From Asparagopsis taxiformis (lineage: Eukaryota > Rhodophyta > Florideophyceae > Bonnemaisoniales > Bonnemaisoniaceae): 64,000 nt of DNA. Numbering within the stretch: position 1 is the stretch's first letter; the number at the start of each line of letters is the position of its first letter. Below, in pieces: positions 53,101 through 62,998 of this stretch. The notes under the pieces are model-generated. The model was not told the origin of the DNA and made no database searches. It was given only the letters and a program-made list of their open reading frames with translations. The position numbers and the translations under genes are program-made. Location: contig JALQPE010000718.1 in NCBI GenBank assembly GCA_030407315.1, forward strand, positions 1 to 64,000, given 5' to 3'.

Positions 53101-54109
53101 TCGGTACTTTTTGGGAACGTGGGAGGGGGAGGAGGTGCACAAGGACCCTGGGAACCGGCAGCTGTGGAGTCCCATTGTCAATACTGGGGACGATGAAACA
53201 GATGAGAAGAACCGGAATGAGGGGAGGGCTCGCTTCACGTCTACGCGCCACTGCCTGGTTGACTATGCCGAGAACGATGAGACGCATATCGACCGGTTCA
53301 AGTTTGTGACGCGGCGAGCCCTGCTGGATGTGTGGTTGGGAATCCTTGTCCGGCTGATAGGGCTGGAGGAGTGCGGTTTACCGGGAGAAAAACTTGTCAT
53401 GCCGGCATCTGGGGGACGGTTTTTGATAACGGGAAAGGGGTGTCCTCGGCAGGTCCCACACAATGATTTCCCTGTTCCTCCTCGCGACCGCAAAGATCAA
53501 CTTCCGGGTTACTTTGTTATTGCCAACGGAGATGACCCATTCCCTATCTGGGTGTGTCCAGGGTCCCACAAGTACGTCTTTTCCAAAGCGCTGGAATTAG
53601 ATATGTACGCCAAGACGATGAAGCTGAAGAAGGTAATCGTTCCGCCACGTTCAGTCTTCATCGGTCACGGCCATGTACAACATGCCGGGGCAGGGCATGT
53701 CGACAGAGTTGTGTCACACACGACAACGAGGTATCACACGTATTTCAGGAATGCGTCGTATCCGATTCCCGACAATGTTTCGTTTGGTTTCATCAGGCGG
53801 TTGGGATTCGAAGAAGAAGTAATCGCCAATGCTCCGCGCCGGTCTGCCAGGCAAAGTCAACCGGCACCTGTCAATGTTCGCCACAAGACAGTTGTTCCCA
53901 TCCCGGTCAAGAAAGATCGTAGGCCGAAGACAGGGCAACTCGGAATCATGCGGATGAAGACGACAGAAGCTCCCAAGAAGAGAACCCTCACACCGGGTCA
54001 AAAATTCTTCTTGAGCTATTCAACTCCACAGTTGCCGATAACGCCTATTCTGCCGGGAGATCCTGAATATAGTGAGGACGAAGAGGAAGAACAATTTTCC
54101 GACGGCTAG
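50153..54109 (+). CDS. ParB-like/2OG-Fe(II) dioxygenase 'eraser' in the family-A array
   Basis: A 1,318-residue intronless protein. Residues about 165-210 hold three copies of a GGTKHPARS-type peptide. The ParB-like domain (about 250-400) has TVIDGLHRLNAMHSI (Asp324, His327, Arg328). A helical region follows, then a basic stretch (KKKTKARRKRRP, likely nuclear) and an acidic linker. The dioxygenase domain has RFLITGKGCPRQ, iron ligands His1103 and Asp1105 (VPHNDFPV), FPIWVCPGSHKYVF, VPPRSVFIGHGHVQHAGAG (distal His1177), and TTTRYHTYF (Arg1193). It is clearly more diverged from the other erasers than they are from each other, and its domain lacks the DEQENPxPD lead-in. It is intact as read. It is flanked on both sides by the same family-A repeats that bracket the writer at 14937-18149, suggesting a matched pair. 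The start is the first ATG. Confidence 0.88.
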   Translation: MADTHFSSLFSTVCGDQVSASAESRGLKRGVDVNLFADVDGAAVHIGTASVSTAGGDVGLPRTLHNHKLPETDEADYIVVRNIATKDKFKDLPFPYMFDGAEGPPETMGGAYAAAFYPWDTRMMRPAAEDGPSDIRTPAAASNFNAATNQASSGRMPSTGPAGEITGSGGTKHPARSVPVSGGTKRPARSARPSSGGTKHPARSNVTEATTQDVTEVDDEPEVAESIREQQGTQITVPKFVTSDYVGEGATVLVRQLVEPAVTLRDVKEDHVEDLRNNMLAVGYVSSSRITVTVLRSQNTHLPADTRLFQNGKFHANANVTVIDGLHRLNAMHSIADDFTRLTRMHRTKLPQDANRLRWVTQPLDVYYLRRKDNSDLQPHEIIHKSAESNHTTGTQLTERSLVRILSSIQQFIRTIAVANNVENAGDLRESDVIRTLFEAQFMGMMNSTNTARRWTRLAIATLKHPVLDEVLRELNNSERRNEIGITHLDHKIVRELLEENFVFVLRGLSEYLNPAHGGRPDGRFDVNDFYTYVRRVTAIANSLYAAYGRPKSIMRKSFLSTEMAIGSVKQPKELQWHLTNAIAMYRGDDRSSEVRMRRRTTRLQDLETNLKEFFNPTLKKKTKARRKRRPSAANVRLTHKKQRNVEHEPASHGIRRRSQRLRSTGSTRLEEEEPVVVQQSAGEEEQAVVDKPTDQQQATASGDEVDEDSARSPDSAVEIVPQDNQRAGATPSNQESVHTASDEEDKQGADVGQVESKGVREVTITLTVPEGVEVDEDGYIVRDSPSEHDLLFDDRMPSLPDDFEVKDRAEGHHLAQRPADVIASVRVGCLPPIELRLLLESVEIDEEGREVRYLKQVAMDPVFEGLHIPEQHRARHLVFEIDTIYPMFFAAWKMAAKAMCEPTSTFLPSRLDFAQVARMSTSWKDSYEAGTGMAYFHNCRTEINERGYTVMHNFADVSYLDASDKFPFDLGLMEEIPNQELFRYFLGTWEGEEVHKDPGNRQLWSPIVNTGDDETDEKNRNEGRARFTSTRHCLVDYAENDETHIDRFKFVTRRALLDVWLGILVRLIGLEECGLPGEKLVMPASGGRFLITGKGCPRQVPHNDFPVPPRDRKDQLPGYFVIANGDDPFPIWVCPGSHKYVFSKALELDMYAKTMKLKKVIVPPRSVFIGHGHVQHAGAGHVDRVVSHTTTRYHTYFRNASYPIPDNVSFGFIRRLGFEEEVIANAPRRSARQSQPAPVNVRHKTVVPIPVKKDRRPKTGQLGIMRMKTTEAPKKRTLTPGQKFFLSYSTPQLPITPILPGDPEYSEDEEEEQFSDG

Positions 54110-54380
54110 ATAGCTTAACAACTACTACTTTGGTAAACAATTATCGAGAATATAATCATCTCCTTTATCACTTCCAATCTATGAACCTAGTATAATGTAC
54201 TTCCGTTCCATGCTTTCAAACTAGATTGTCCATTCCCTCGTGGGTTGGAGCATGATTTCCAGGACGATTCCCTCACATCTCTAGACTCGATGGTCTATGG
54301 TAGAAATAGCAGAACAATTGGGTTTGTACGTGCTTCATCGCCTACTTGCTTCCGGTAATGGGTGGACGTGCACGATACAC
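54110..54380. other. Spacer 3' of the eraser
   Basis: Short AT-rich spacer, no gene recognised. It probably contains the 3' end of the eraser transcript. Confidence 0.35.
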
Positions 54381-56300
54381 GATCAACCTGAAATGGACGT
54401 CCGGTGGATGTCCAGCTCAGATGCATTGCTGGCCAGCCCAGAAACTCTACAATTCAGGGCAGAAAAAAATATTGCAAAAAACATCGATTTGGGCGGTCGA
54501 TTGTGCCGTACGGCACACCCCCATCTCAAAAACATGTTCACATGTGCATGTTTTTGAGAATAGCCCAAATTTTAATTCAAATCAGGGTGTCTAATTTGGC
54601 CACAACGGCCCCAGGAACCGGCCGCCGCCCCGAGCGGGGCCATCACTGGCTTCTGTAAGCACTAACTGTAAGCCAAAATCGCGTCTTACGAAGGTTCGAT
54701 TCCAGGCTTGAAGCCTAAGTTATGCTTGGGTGACATCTTTTTCCCTGTTTCATCATGGTCCCGCCTTACTCCTCAACACAAACACTACTCACCTATCACG
54801 TTACTCATATTCCGTGTACTTTGTATTAGTAGTGAACCCGCTGGCTTAGTTTCTGCAATGCGTGGATGTAGGCAGCACACGACCAACCTGAAATGGACGT
54901 CCGGTGGATGTCCAGCTCAGATGCATTGCTGGCCAGCCCAGAAATTCTAAAATTTCGGGCACAAAAAAATATTGCAAAAAACATCGATTTGGGCGGTCGA
55001 TTGTGCCGTACGGCACACCCCCATCTCAAAAACATGTTCACATGTGCATGTTTTTGAGAATAGCCCAAATTTTAATTCAAATCAGGGTGTCTAATTTGGC
55101 CACAACGGCCCCAGGAACCGGCCGCCGCCCCGAGTGGGGCCATCACTGGCTTCTGTAAGCACTAACTGTAAGCCAAAATCGCGTCTTACGAAGGGTCAAT
55201 TTCAGGCTCAATACGCCAGGGACAGGTCTTGGTCCTTGTTCCATCATGGTCCCGCCTCACTCTCTCACGACCAACCTGAAATGGACGTCCGGTGGATGTC
55301 CAGCTCGATTGCACTGCTGGCCAGCCCAGAAATTCTAAAATTTCGGGCACAAAAAATTGTAAAAAATCAACGATTTGGGCAGGTCGATTGTGCCGTACGG
55401 CACACCCCCATCTCAAAAACATGTTCACATGTGCATGTTTTTGAGAATAGCCCAAATTTTAATTCAAATCAGGGTGTCTAATTTGGCCACAACGGCCCCA
55501 GGAACCGGCCGCCGCCCCGAGCGGGGCCATCACTGGCTTCTGTAAGCACTAACTGTAAGCCAAAATCGCGTCTTACGAAGGTTCGATTCCAGGCTTGAAG
55601 CCTAAGTTATGCTTGGGTGACATCTTTTTCCCTGTTTCATCATGGTCCCGCCTTACTCCCTCAACACAAACACTACTCACCTATCACGTTACTCATATTC
55701 CGTGTACTTTGTATTAGTAGTGAACCCGCTGGCTTAGTTTCTGCAATGCGTGGATGTAGGCAGCACACGACCAACCTGAAATGGACGTCCGGTGGATGTC
55801 CAGCTCAGATGCACTGCTGGCCAGCCCAGAAATTCTAAAATTTCGGGCACAAAAAATCTTGCAAAAATCATCGATTTGGGCGGTCGATTGTGCCGTACGG
55901 CACACCCCCATCTCAAAAACATGTTCACATGTGCATGTTTTTGAGAATAGCCCAAATTTTAATTCAAATCAGGGTGTCTAATTTGGCCACAACGGCCCCA
56001 GGAACCGGCCGCCGCCCCGATCGGGGGCTATCACTGGCGTCTGTAAGCACCAACTGTAAGCCGGAGCCGGCTGCCGCCCCGATCGGGGCTATCACTGGCT
56101 TCTATTAGCACCAACTGTAAGCCAAAATCGCGTCTCACGAAGGGTCGATTTCAGGCTCAACACGTCAGGGAAAGGTCTTGGTCCTTGTTTCATCATGGTC
56201 CCGCCCCACCCTCTCGCGACCAACCTGAAATGGACGTCCGGTGGATGTCCAGCTCGATTGCATTGCTGGCCAGCCCAGAAATTCTAAAATTTCCGAAAAA
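54381..56300 (+). repeat. Family-A repeats, four full copies and one partial
   Basis: Direct units of 390-500 bp. The 34-bp dyads with CTCAAAAACATG arms lie at 54525-54558, 55025-55058, 55412-55445 and 55912-55945, each preceded by TGCCGTACGGCA and followed by AATTCAAATCAGGGTGTC and CGGCCCCAGGAACCGG. A fifth unit (about 56220-56300) stops after AGAAATTCTAAAATTTC. The units alternate between two spacer types (GAAGGTTCGATTCCAGG and GAAGGGTCAATTTCAGG), showing recent duplication. Confidence 0.92.
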
Positions 56301-56600
56301 TCAATTTGGTGGCCCAGCATCTCCTGTGCCGAAAATTCCCGCACTCACTTCTGATATACGTCTAGACTTGTTTCCCACTTGTACGCATCAGGGAAGGCGT
56401 CACGGAAGGTTGACACTACGCTACTTGTGTACCGCGTCGTCTGAAATAGCGAGTAGTGTTTGTTGTATAGTTGTGGAGTATGCGTCTAGTGGTTTGTAAA
56501 GCTTGCAGAACGGGATAGGGATGTGGGTGGCCCTATTTTATGAATACATGAGTACCAATATTCAGGGTTGACAAAGCGGAAAGGCATAGGCTCATACATG
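56301..56600. other. No gene recognised
   Basis: Spacer between the family-A array and a purine-rich segment. Nothing identified. Confidence 0.35.
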
Positions 56601-57600
56601 TTTGAGATTGCATAGTAGAGAAAATATTTTCATCGAAATTTACATGGAGCTGATGGAGGTTTTAAGGATGAGGTATGAGAGGAAGAAAATTCTTCTGTGG
56701 TATGAGGATGTGTTCTGTGGGGGGATGGAATCTTGGGATGGTACAGGGGGAGGTGGAAATGTACGGAGTGCGGGTTTAGAATGGATTGTGATTCGGAGAG
56801 GAGTGCCGACAAGCATATTATGGGGATTGGGGAGACGCTGCGGGGTGTTGGGGTAGTGAGGGCGGAGGAGGTGTTTAGGTGGGACCGTAGGAGGGTGCGG
56901 TTGAAGGCGCCGAGAGGAGGGGTTTTTAGGAAAGTGAGGAGAAAGAAGGGGAGGGGGTGGCGTCTGTTCTGGCTGTGGTGAGTGGGGATGTGATGGAGAA
57001 GAAGGGGTTTATTGTATTTGGGGAGGGAGGGGAGTGGGAGGAAGGGTGCGAAGTGGGGGGTTGATATGTGTTTCAGAGCGGGGAGGTTTCTGGGGAGACG
57101 GCGGGGGAGCCACCCCGCAGTGCGGGAGCGTGGGCCGGTGGTGGTGGTGTATACGGTATCGAAGATGCGGATGGCGTGGGGGCATGGAGCAGCTGAGGGA
57201 GGGAGGGGTGGAGCAGGTCGGGTACGGGATGGGGAGTGAGAGGTTTTGGAAGAGTAAGCTGCAGGGGAAGTTTGTGTAGAGGGCGAAGGAGAGGGGTTGA
57301 GGGTAGAGGAGAGAGGGTACTGAAGAACAATACGTTTCAAAGGTGATGGGGGAGAGCATGGTCGAGGAGATAGGGGGTGTTTTGCCCTATTCTGAGGTAG
57401 TATGAGGACTGGTTATACGAAATCTGTACGGTAGAGCAGAAAAGTAGGTATGGAATGGAGGTGTGCACCGTGGAAGCGGGGATAGGTATCTGAAAATGCG
57501 TGCTAGAGTGGTATTGGGGGTGTTTGAGGTACAGTACGGGGGAGGTGAGCACCAACAGGAAGGGGGTGTGAGCGAGAGGATGAAAAAATTAAAGACGAAA
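56601..57600 (+). pseudogene. G-rich segment with a possible zinc-finger gene relic
   Basis: The plus strand is strongly G-rich. One frame near 56755-56810 encodes WKCTECGFRMDCDSERSADKHI, which looks like a C2H2-type zinc finger, but open frames are short and interrupted, and the following frames are Gly/Arg-rich composition. The minus strand stays open for 236 codons as a Pro/Ser/His-rich sequence, which I read as a composition effect. At best this is a decayed gene, and the boundaries are uncertain. Confidence 0.3.
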
Positions 57601-57639
57601 TTGGAGTCGACCGACAATGAAAAATAGAGTGGTCGCCGT

Positions 57640-57906
57640 GATGGATGCGGACATCCATGTCGAGCACGGCGGCAGAAATTTCTGGGGTCGAAATTTTTGA
57701 ATTTCTGAACCGGCGCCCGTCCTAGGTGGGCATAGACATGGCGGAAGTCCATCCCGAGGGGGACATCCGTGGTACTAGAAACATTGAATGTCGCCCTAGT
57801 AATACTAGACGTACTAGACCGCATGGACGTCCAGTTCTAGGCGGACATCCAAAAATACTGGAGAACATGGACGTCCGCCTAGTAATACTAGGTGTACTAG
57901 AGGTTG
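57640..57906. repeat. GGACGTCC and CTAGTA/TACTAG dyads at the right boundary
   Basis: Repeated ATGGACGTCC, GGCGGACATCC, CTAGTAATACTAG and GTACTAGA motifs face each other on the inner side of the inverted repeat at 57907-57939. Related CTAGTAC/TACTAG units occur on the inner side of the left copy at 6327-6600. No coding content of its own. Confidence 0.75.
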
Positions 57907-57939
57907 TGGACGTCCGCGTCCATTTCCGAGAACACAGAC
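57907..57939 (-). repeat. 33-bp inverted repeat, right copy
   Basis: The reverse complement begins GTCTGTGTTCTCGG and ends GCGGACGTCCA. It matches the left copy at 6294-6326 at 31 of 33 bases. It directly follows, on the minus strand, the last homologous codons of the 5' half of the eraser. No clear target-site duplication is visible outside the two copies (CCGGC on the left, GGGCT on the right). Confidence 0.8.
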
Positions 57940-60010
57940 GGGCTCCCGAGAGCGACCTCGGGAAGCCGACTTGGATTTCTTTGACGACAACTTTGATGAA
58001 GTCTCACCGAGCCTTCTCTTTTTGGTAGAAGGCTCGGGCGTCGCAGAAGGCGCATCCAAGTTACGCTTCCCGAGGATGGAGTTTTCACCCGCATCCTCGG
58101 GGGCGCTCTCCAGCTCGACGACCTCCACAGCACCACCCGCCGTTCCACCACGACCGGAACGACTCGCTTGCAGGCGGGTACTCCTTCTGGGCATCACTTT
58201 CCTCCCAGAAGTTTCCACTCCGGGCGGTGCAGAATCACTGACTTCAATGACATCTTCGTCAGGATCTGCACCGCCCTTCGCACTGCTGCCCTCGACCACA
58301 TTCTCGGGAGTAGGGCCCTCCGTCGAAATCCTTGCAACCGTCTTCTGTCCAACCCCACCGGATGGTGAAGGGACGAAACTTTCATCGCTGGAGCTTCCCG
58401 AACTGCTAGCAGATGCAGAACGGGAAGCTTCGACAGCGGGGGCCGGAGCAGCAGGGTGCTGCTCCGCAGCCGGAGTCGCAGGCTCAGGCTGCGAAGCCGG
58501 TGAGACCTGCTCCTGCGCGGCTTGGACAGGACGGTTGGGGGTACCAGTCCCGGCGTGGGAAACTGGACCAGAGCGTTCGCTGCCATCCTGGGGACCACGC
58601 GCAGTCGGCTTGACCGGGGTCACCGCAGGGGAGGATGCAGACACGGCAGGGGTAGTGAGAGGAAGAGGGGCAGCCTCAGAATCGCTGGAAGATTCCAGTT
58701 GAGGTGGTGGGGGCAAAGGAATGGAGGATGAAGGGATGGGCAAGGAATTGGAAGAGGAAGGGATGGGGGCATCATCACCACATGTGGCTGGGAGCGCAGC
58801 ATGTGGGATGTCTGGGTACATCGCGTGAAAGCGTTTCCGCATTTGCATGTCGCGGTACCCAGTGACGTGCAGGAGCATTTTCCTGGCGTCCTTCCCGAAG
58901 ACAGACTTCTTACGGGGAAAAATGTGTTCGTAACTGTAACCATCGGGGGGGCCTTCCTTGGGACGGAAGTCTGCCCAACACCCCTTCTTGGGGACCATCT
59001 GAGCAAGAACTTCGACGACACGCGAGCGAATGTCGAAGCTCTTGCTCGGGTCACCCCGGCTGGGAATTGAGCCATCCAGCATCCTCAACACATCCGACAC
59101 GTTCCAATACTCGGCCACCTCCTTCACGTACCCGAAGGTTTCCAACAAACCAGCAATCCATTCCTGCCCAATGGTACCAACCGAGTACGGTTTCAGCCCG
59201 GCCGACCGACGGCTACAAGTGTAGCGCGCCGTCATCTCAAGGATGAAACACTTTTGCACGTCCGGCGCACTCCTGAACGACCCATTGAACAACAAGTTCA
59301 CCGTACACCCAGCCAGATCTTCAGTTGAAGAAAACTGCACGAACTCCGGCCTGTTCGGAATACTCGACCAGTACTTGAAAGCAGGGCTTTCAATGGTCTT
59401 GAACCCTCGCGCGATCGAGACATAGTGCATGAGCTGTCTTGGACGAATCCAGCTCAGCGCTTTCCGTTCTTTGATGTATTGAACGGTCGGCTCGATCTTC
59501 TTCTTTCCCAGGCGGTGGATATTGATGAACTCCATCACAGAGCACACATTGTCAGCAACTGTTAAACTCCTCCCACTCTGGACTGTCCTTCGCAGGAGCA
59601 GGTCCAGCTCCAGCCGACTCGAGAATGGCCTTCAACGCGGTCACTCGGTGAGATCCATCGACGTATTGCAGTCGGACTTTGGCATTGGAATCAATCACCT
59701 CGCAAACGGACACGCGTGAAGCAATCACGGAAAATCCTTGAGTGAGAAACGTTTTCTTCAACTCATCAACGCGATGCGGCCTGACCATCCTGGACACGAC
59801 TGCCGGAGGAGAAACATCCAGAGGGGAAATGAAAACTGGAATGTTTCGGCAGCTCTCCGGACTTATGTCGTAGTCCACATCCACCGGGATGGGCACTGTG
59901 CCAGGGTAGGCCAGCCTGGTGCTGCGGAGAGGCTTGTTCGGTACGATGTCACGAGCGTTGTGATCATCGACCTTCTCCGCATCCTCTGTGTAGTGCAATG
60001 CCCGAGCTGT
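57940..60010 (-). pseudogene. 5' half of a ParB-dioxygenase 'eraser', truncated and frameshifted
   Basis: Reading from 60010 leftward, a ParB-like domain (VDELKKTFLTQGFSV, QYVDGSHRVTALKAIL) is followed by a break near 59550, where about 40 residues present in the 39974-41305 relative are missing and the frame changes. The next frame carries DNVCSVMEF, the helical motif VSIARGFKTIESPAFKYWSSIP shared with intact erasers, a Pro/Ser/Glu-rich linker, and KKRRLGETSSKLSSKKS. It stops at the 33-bp repeat just where intact homologues go on to the dioxygenase domain. The continuing half, on the same strand, is at 5120-6326. The 5'-most codons are displaced to 61200-61584 by a repeat block. Confidence 0.83.
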
Positions 60011-61190
60011 CGATTCGACTTAGGGTAGTGAGCCGATTCGGCTAAGCACCGCGAGGTGTTCGAGCCCTCCTGTCTCGGTAGTCAAGCTCAGGTTAGAGGT
60101 GGTAGAGCTAAGACGGATCGCCTGCTTGACTGTGGGTTGTAAGGCCACACAGACGATACGTCGAGAATCTTAGTTCAAGTGATACTGCTATGCAGGTGAG
60201 AGGTTGGCTTGTCAGGCCAACCCTAAAGGGGTATAAGGGATGGCGCAACACTGGATCAGTGGTACACTGAAGCGGTAGTGTGTGACGGTGATACACCGGA
60301 TGTCAACTGACACTTAGTGTGTGAGGGGAGTGACCAACGGTCGAGAAGGAGAAGAAGGGGAGCTGATACAGCGTGAATGGTGGTCCCCAAGTAGGCGAGG
60401 GTACCAGGTAGGGGGAAAAGGGTGAGAGGGCACGTGTACCACTGGTGGCACGTGCAGGGAAGAGACCCTGAAGGGTAGAGGAGAAGCTGGTACAGCGAGA
60501 CGGCGATGCCGGAGGCGCTGATACAGCGGCAAGAGTACGGCCTGACTGGTACCACGCACTATAGCCACAGGCGGAGTAGGCAAACAGTTACTGCGATCCG
60601 CAGGATGGGAGCGAAGCGACACGATCAGGTCCGGTGGTACACCAAGAGGCTGAGACTCCTGATAGAGGGGCACGCGCGCCACAGGCTGCGCGTGGTAAGG
60701 GATAATGCTGATACAGCGGGTGGAGTGCCAAGGGCAAACGCTGGATCAGCGACGAACGGGTACCGGAAGGGTGCCAAGTACTATAGCCAAGGGAGAAGCA
60801 GGCTGACTCAGACGGCGAAACGCACCTTGGGAGCAAAAATGACAACCGAACTTCCGGTGACTTTACAATCGAAGAACTGGGCGATCCGCCGTCGAATAAA
60901 TACTATGTTACAGAACGGTGGTCAGCCCTAAGTGAACTTCTACGGTTGTCAGTGGATAGGCTAAATACTGGTACAGTAGGGCGATCGGAAAAACCCTAAG
61001 TGGCCGGGGCGACCGGGTGTGGTAACCCACTGTTAGTGTAGTATACAACAGTTAGTGCTGGTGTAAAACTTCAGTGTACCACTGAGTCCAAGTGTACTGC
61101 GTTCAGTGATTCACTGTGGACGGGTAAAGAATCCAAAATGTGGTGGGAATTAAAGTTTCAAAAATATATGCAAAATATTTGTTGTTTCAC
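60011..61190. repeat. Field of CTG-NTA-CAG dyads inside the eraser gene
   Basis: About 1.2 kb in which CTGATACAG, CTGGTACAG and CTGGATCAG recur irregularly (for example near 60253, 60366, 60490, 60519, 60708, 60742 and 60968), together with TGGTAC, CACTGG and GTACCA half-sites. It interrupts the minus-strand eraser between its first codons (61200-61584) and its ParB-like domain (59560-60000). No frame crosses it, and splice sites that could remove it were not found, so I read it as an insertion. Confidence 0.7.
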
Positions 61191-61194
61191 CGTA

Positions 61195-61584
61195 AAAGGC
61201 GGTTCGCCACGTGGCATTGCACCACACTCTGCCAAGTCGCTGCCGGACGCGATGATCATGTCCGGAGCAGGCGAGCTAGGCAGAGGAGCACCAGATCCCT
61301 CGACGTCTGGCGCTGCTTTCGGCAGATTGAGCCGGAAGCGGAGTTGCGGGAACGCCAGCGTCGATTATCGGGACAACCGCGGGATCGGAAGCCGAAGGGG
61401 GGGAGGGGACGGGCTTAGGTGCTGGGCTGAGCTGGGTCAGCGCTGCAGCAGCTTCGTAAACGTCCATGGGGACAGGGGGGGCCAGAGAAGGAGAAGGAGA
61501 GGGAGAAGGAGTGGGAGAATCGTTGTCACGGCGGCTGGCAGAGCGCACCTGGCGGTCGAAAGCGTTGGAAGATTGTTGAGCCAT
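61195..61584 (-). pseudogene. Displaced 5' end of the same eraser gene
   Basis: From the ATG at 61584 the frame gives MAQQSSNAFDRQVRSASRRD, a Pro/Ser-rich stretch and PMDVYEAAAALTQLSPAP, which resembles the AAMIEAAKTLGDISPSG segment before the ParB-like domain of the eraser at 41305. The frame shifts near 61310, after which DVEGSGAPLPSSPAPDM continues to about 61195. It belongs upstream of the ParB-like domain at 59560-60000 but is separated from it by the repeat field. Confidence 0.65.
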
Positions 61585-61816
61585 TGCTTTGATGAGTGAT
61601 TGACAAACGAAGAGTGAAAGATTGAGAAAGAGAGAAGAAGATCTGAACGACAACCTGTTTTGCTGCGTAAGCTGAGTAAGATAGGCGAAACTCAGAGAAC
61701 TGACATATTCCTATTAGTAGACACCCTGGTAATGATATTCAGCGGTTGACCAATCCGAACCTTCTACATCACTTTTCGTTGTACGACAATTACAGCTTAG
61801 GCAGTTTACCAAGGAT
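61585..61816. other. Spacer 5' of the broken eraser; no gene recognised
   Basis: Would have held the promoter of the gene starting at 61584. No element identified. Confidence 0.3.
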
Positions 61817-61969
61817 CCTTACAGCAAAGCCATCGTTACGATGACTTTGCTGTAAGGAAACGTTTCATTGCAGCGGCCAGGAATTTTTTACCGGGTAAAG
61901 AAATCATGGCCACTGTAATGAAACGTTTCCTTACAGCAAAGTCATCGTAACGATGACTTTTCTGTAAGC
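61817..61969. repeat. Foldback repeat, short copy
   Basis: A near-perfect 153-bp palindromic unit: hairpin (arm ACAGCAAAGTCATCG), AAACGTTTCATTGCAG, GGCCA, then the centre TTTTTTACC-G-GGTAAA and the mirror image. It has the same design as 4421-4673 and 62572-62750. Confidence 0.88.
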
Positions 61970-62571
61970 ATCCCTGGTGAACTGCTCCATCTGTAAGCCC
62001 TTGGTCTCCACCCTCGCTCTCATTTCTGTTGTCCTCCTTCATCATCTCCACCTACCTTCCCCCTACACACCACGTCTCTACAGTCACTCTGCCCGCCTCT
62101 TTGGTGCATGAAATATTTTCTTACCACTGCCATGGTCTACACATACTGCTGCCTTCATACTTCTGCATGCCTACCCTTCAATCTTTCTTCCATCTTTCTC
62201 TACCGTGCTAGGCTTAGACCATGCTCTGTGCACATCTGACTTACTTAATATCATTGTATAGTTAGAAACTAGAATAATAATTACATCACTAGAGTACACT
62301 GCAAATGTTAGTAGCTATGGTTGGTGTGGTACACAACACCCTACCTCCTTCATGAGTAAACTTTGCGCACAGAACCGTTCAATACCAGGTAGTGCAGCCA
62401 GCGCAAACCAGGCTTGCACGACGCACGCAGAGTGCTCCCCAGAGCCGTCAAAAGCTGTCCAAACCATCGTTGTACGATGTTCCCGGCTCCACACTTCCCT
62501 TCTCACCCTTCCCAGGGTGGGAGACGGACGAAACTCCTAACCGCTTACAGCCGAAGCCGTTTAACCGGGAT
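61970..62571. other. Spacer between two foldback repeats
   Basis: No gene recognised. The right-hand 80 bp (about 62490-62570) match the flank of the foldback element at 4674-4760 in inverted orientation. Confidence 0.4.
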
Positions 62572-62750
62572 GCTTACAGCAAAGTCATCGCTACGATGAC
62601 TTTGCTGTAAGGAAAGGATTGATTACAGTGGTGAGAAAATTTTACCGGGTAAAAAATCAGCAAGAATTTTTTACCCGGTAAAAAATTGTGGCCGCTGTAA
62701 TGATTTGATTTCTTACAGCAAAGTCATCGTAACGATGACTTTGCTGTCAG
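62572..62750. repeat. Foldback repeat, long copy
   Basis: Terminal hairpins with arm ACAGCAAAGTCATCG, inner GATTACAGTGGTGAG and GGCCGCTGTAATGATT, and two central dyads TTTTACC-G-GGTAAAA and TTTTACC-C-GGTAAAA. It lies 3' of the eraser remnant at 62999-64000, as the 4421-4673 copy lies 3' of the 5120-6326 remnant. Confidence 0.88.
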
Positions 62751-62998
62751 CACCCCAGCGGAACTGCATCATCTGTAAGCCTCCCTCACCTCAATGTTGC
62801 AACCAAAGACGACTGCGATATTACCTTGTTCTATTCTAGTAGTGCCCGCCATAGTTTCCCCCCTTCTCATATTAAATTGAGTTTTGTATATCTCCTGACC
62901 CGTCTACATACCCAAACGTCATGTACTAGCCTAACTTTCATCGTTTACTTGAAGGCGGCCTTGATGCCTGCCATAGAATGCTATTAAGAACTAATTTC
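62751..62998. other. Spacer; no gene recognised
   Basis: AT-rich sequence 3' of the eraser remnant. Nothing identified. Confidence 0.3.

Noticed and set aside
48839..56300. tRNA or tRNA-derived SINE in family-A repeats because of GGTTCGATTCC (B-box-like)
   Set aside because: Flanking bases do not pair into a T-stem, no A box or cloverleaf is found, and alternate copies read GGGTCAATTTC.
56630..57340. 236-codon Pro/His-rich minus-strand gene
   Set aside because: It follows from the extreme G content of the opposite strand, has no recognisable domain and overlaps several other spurious frames.
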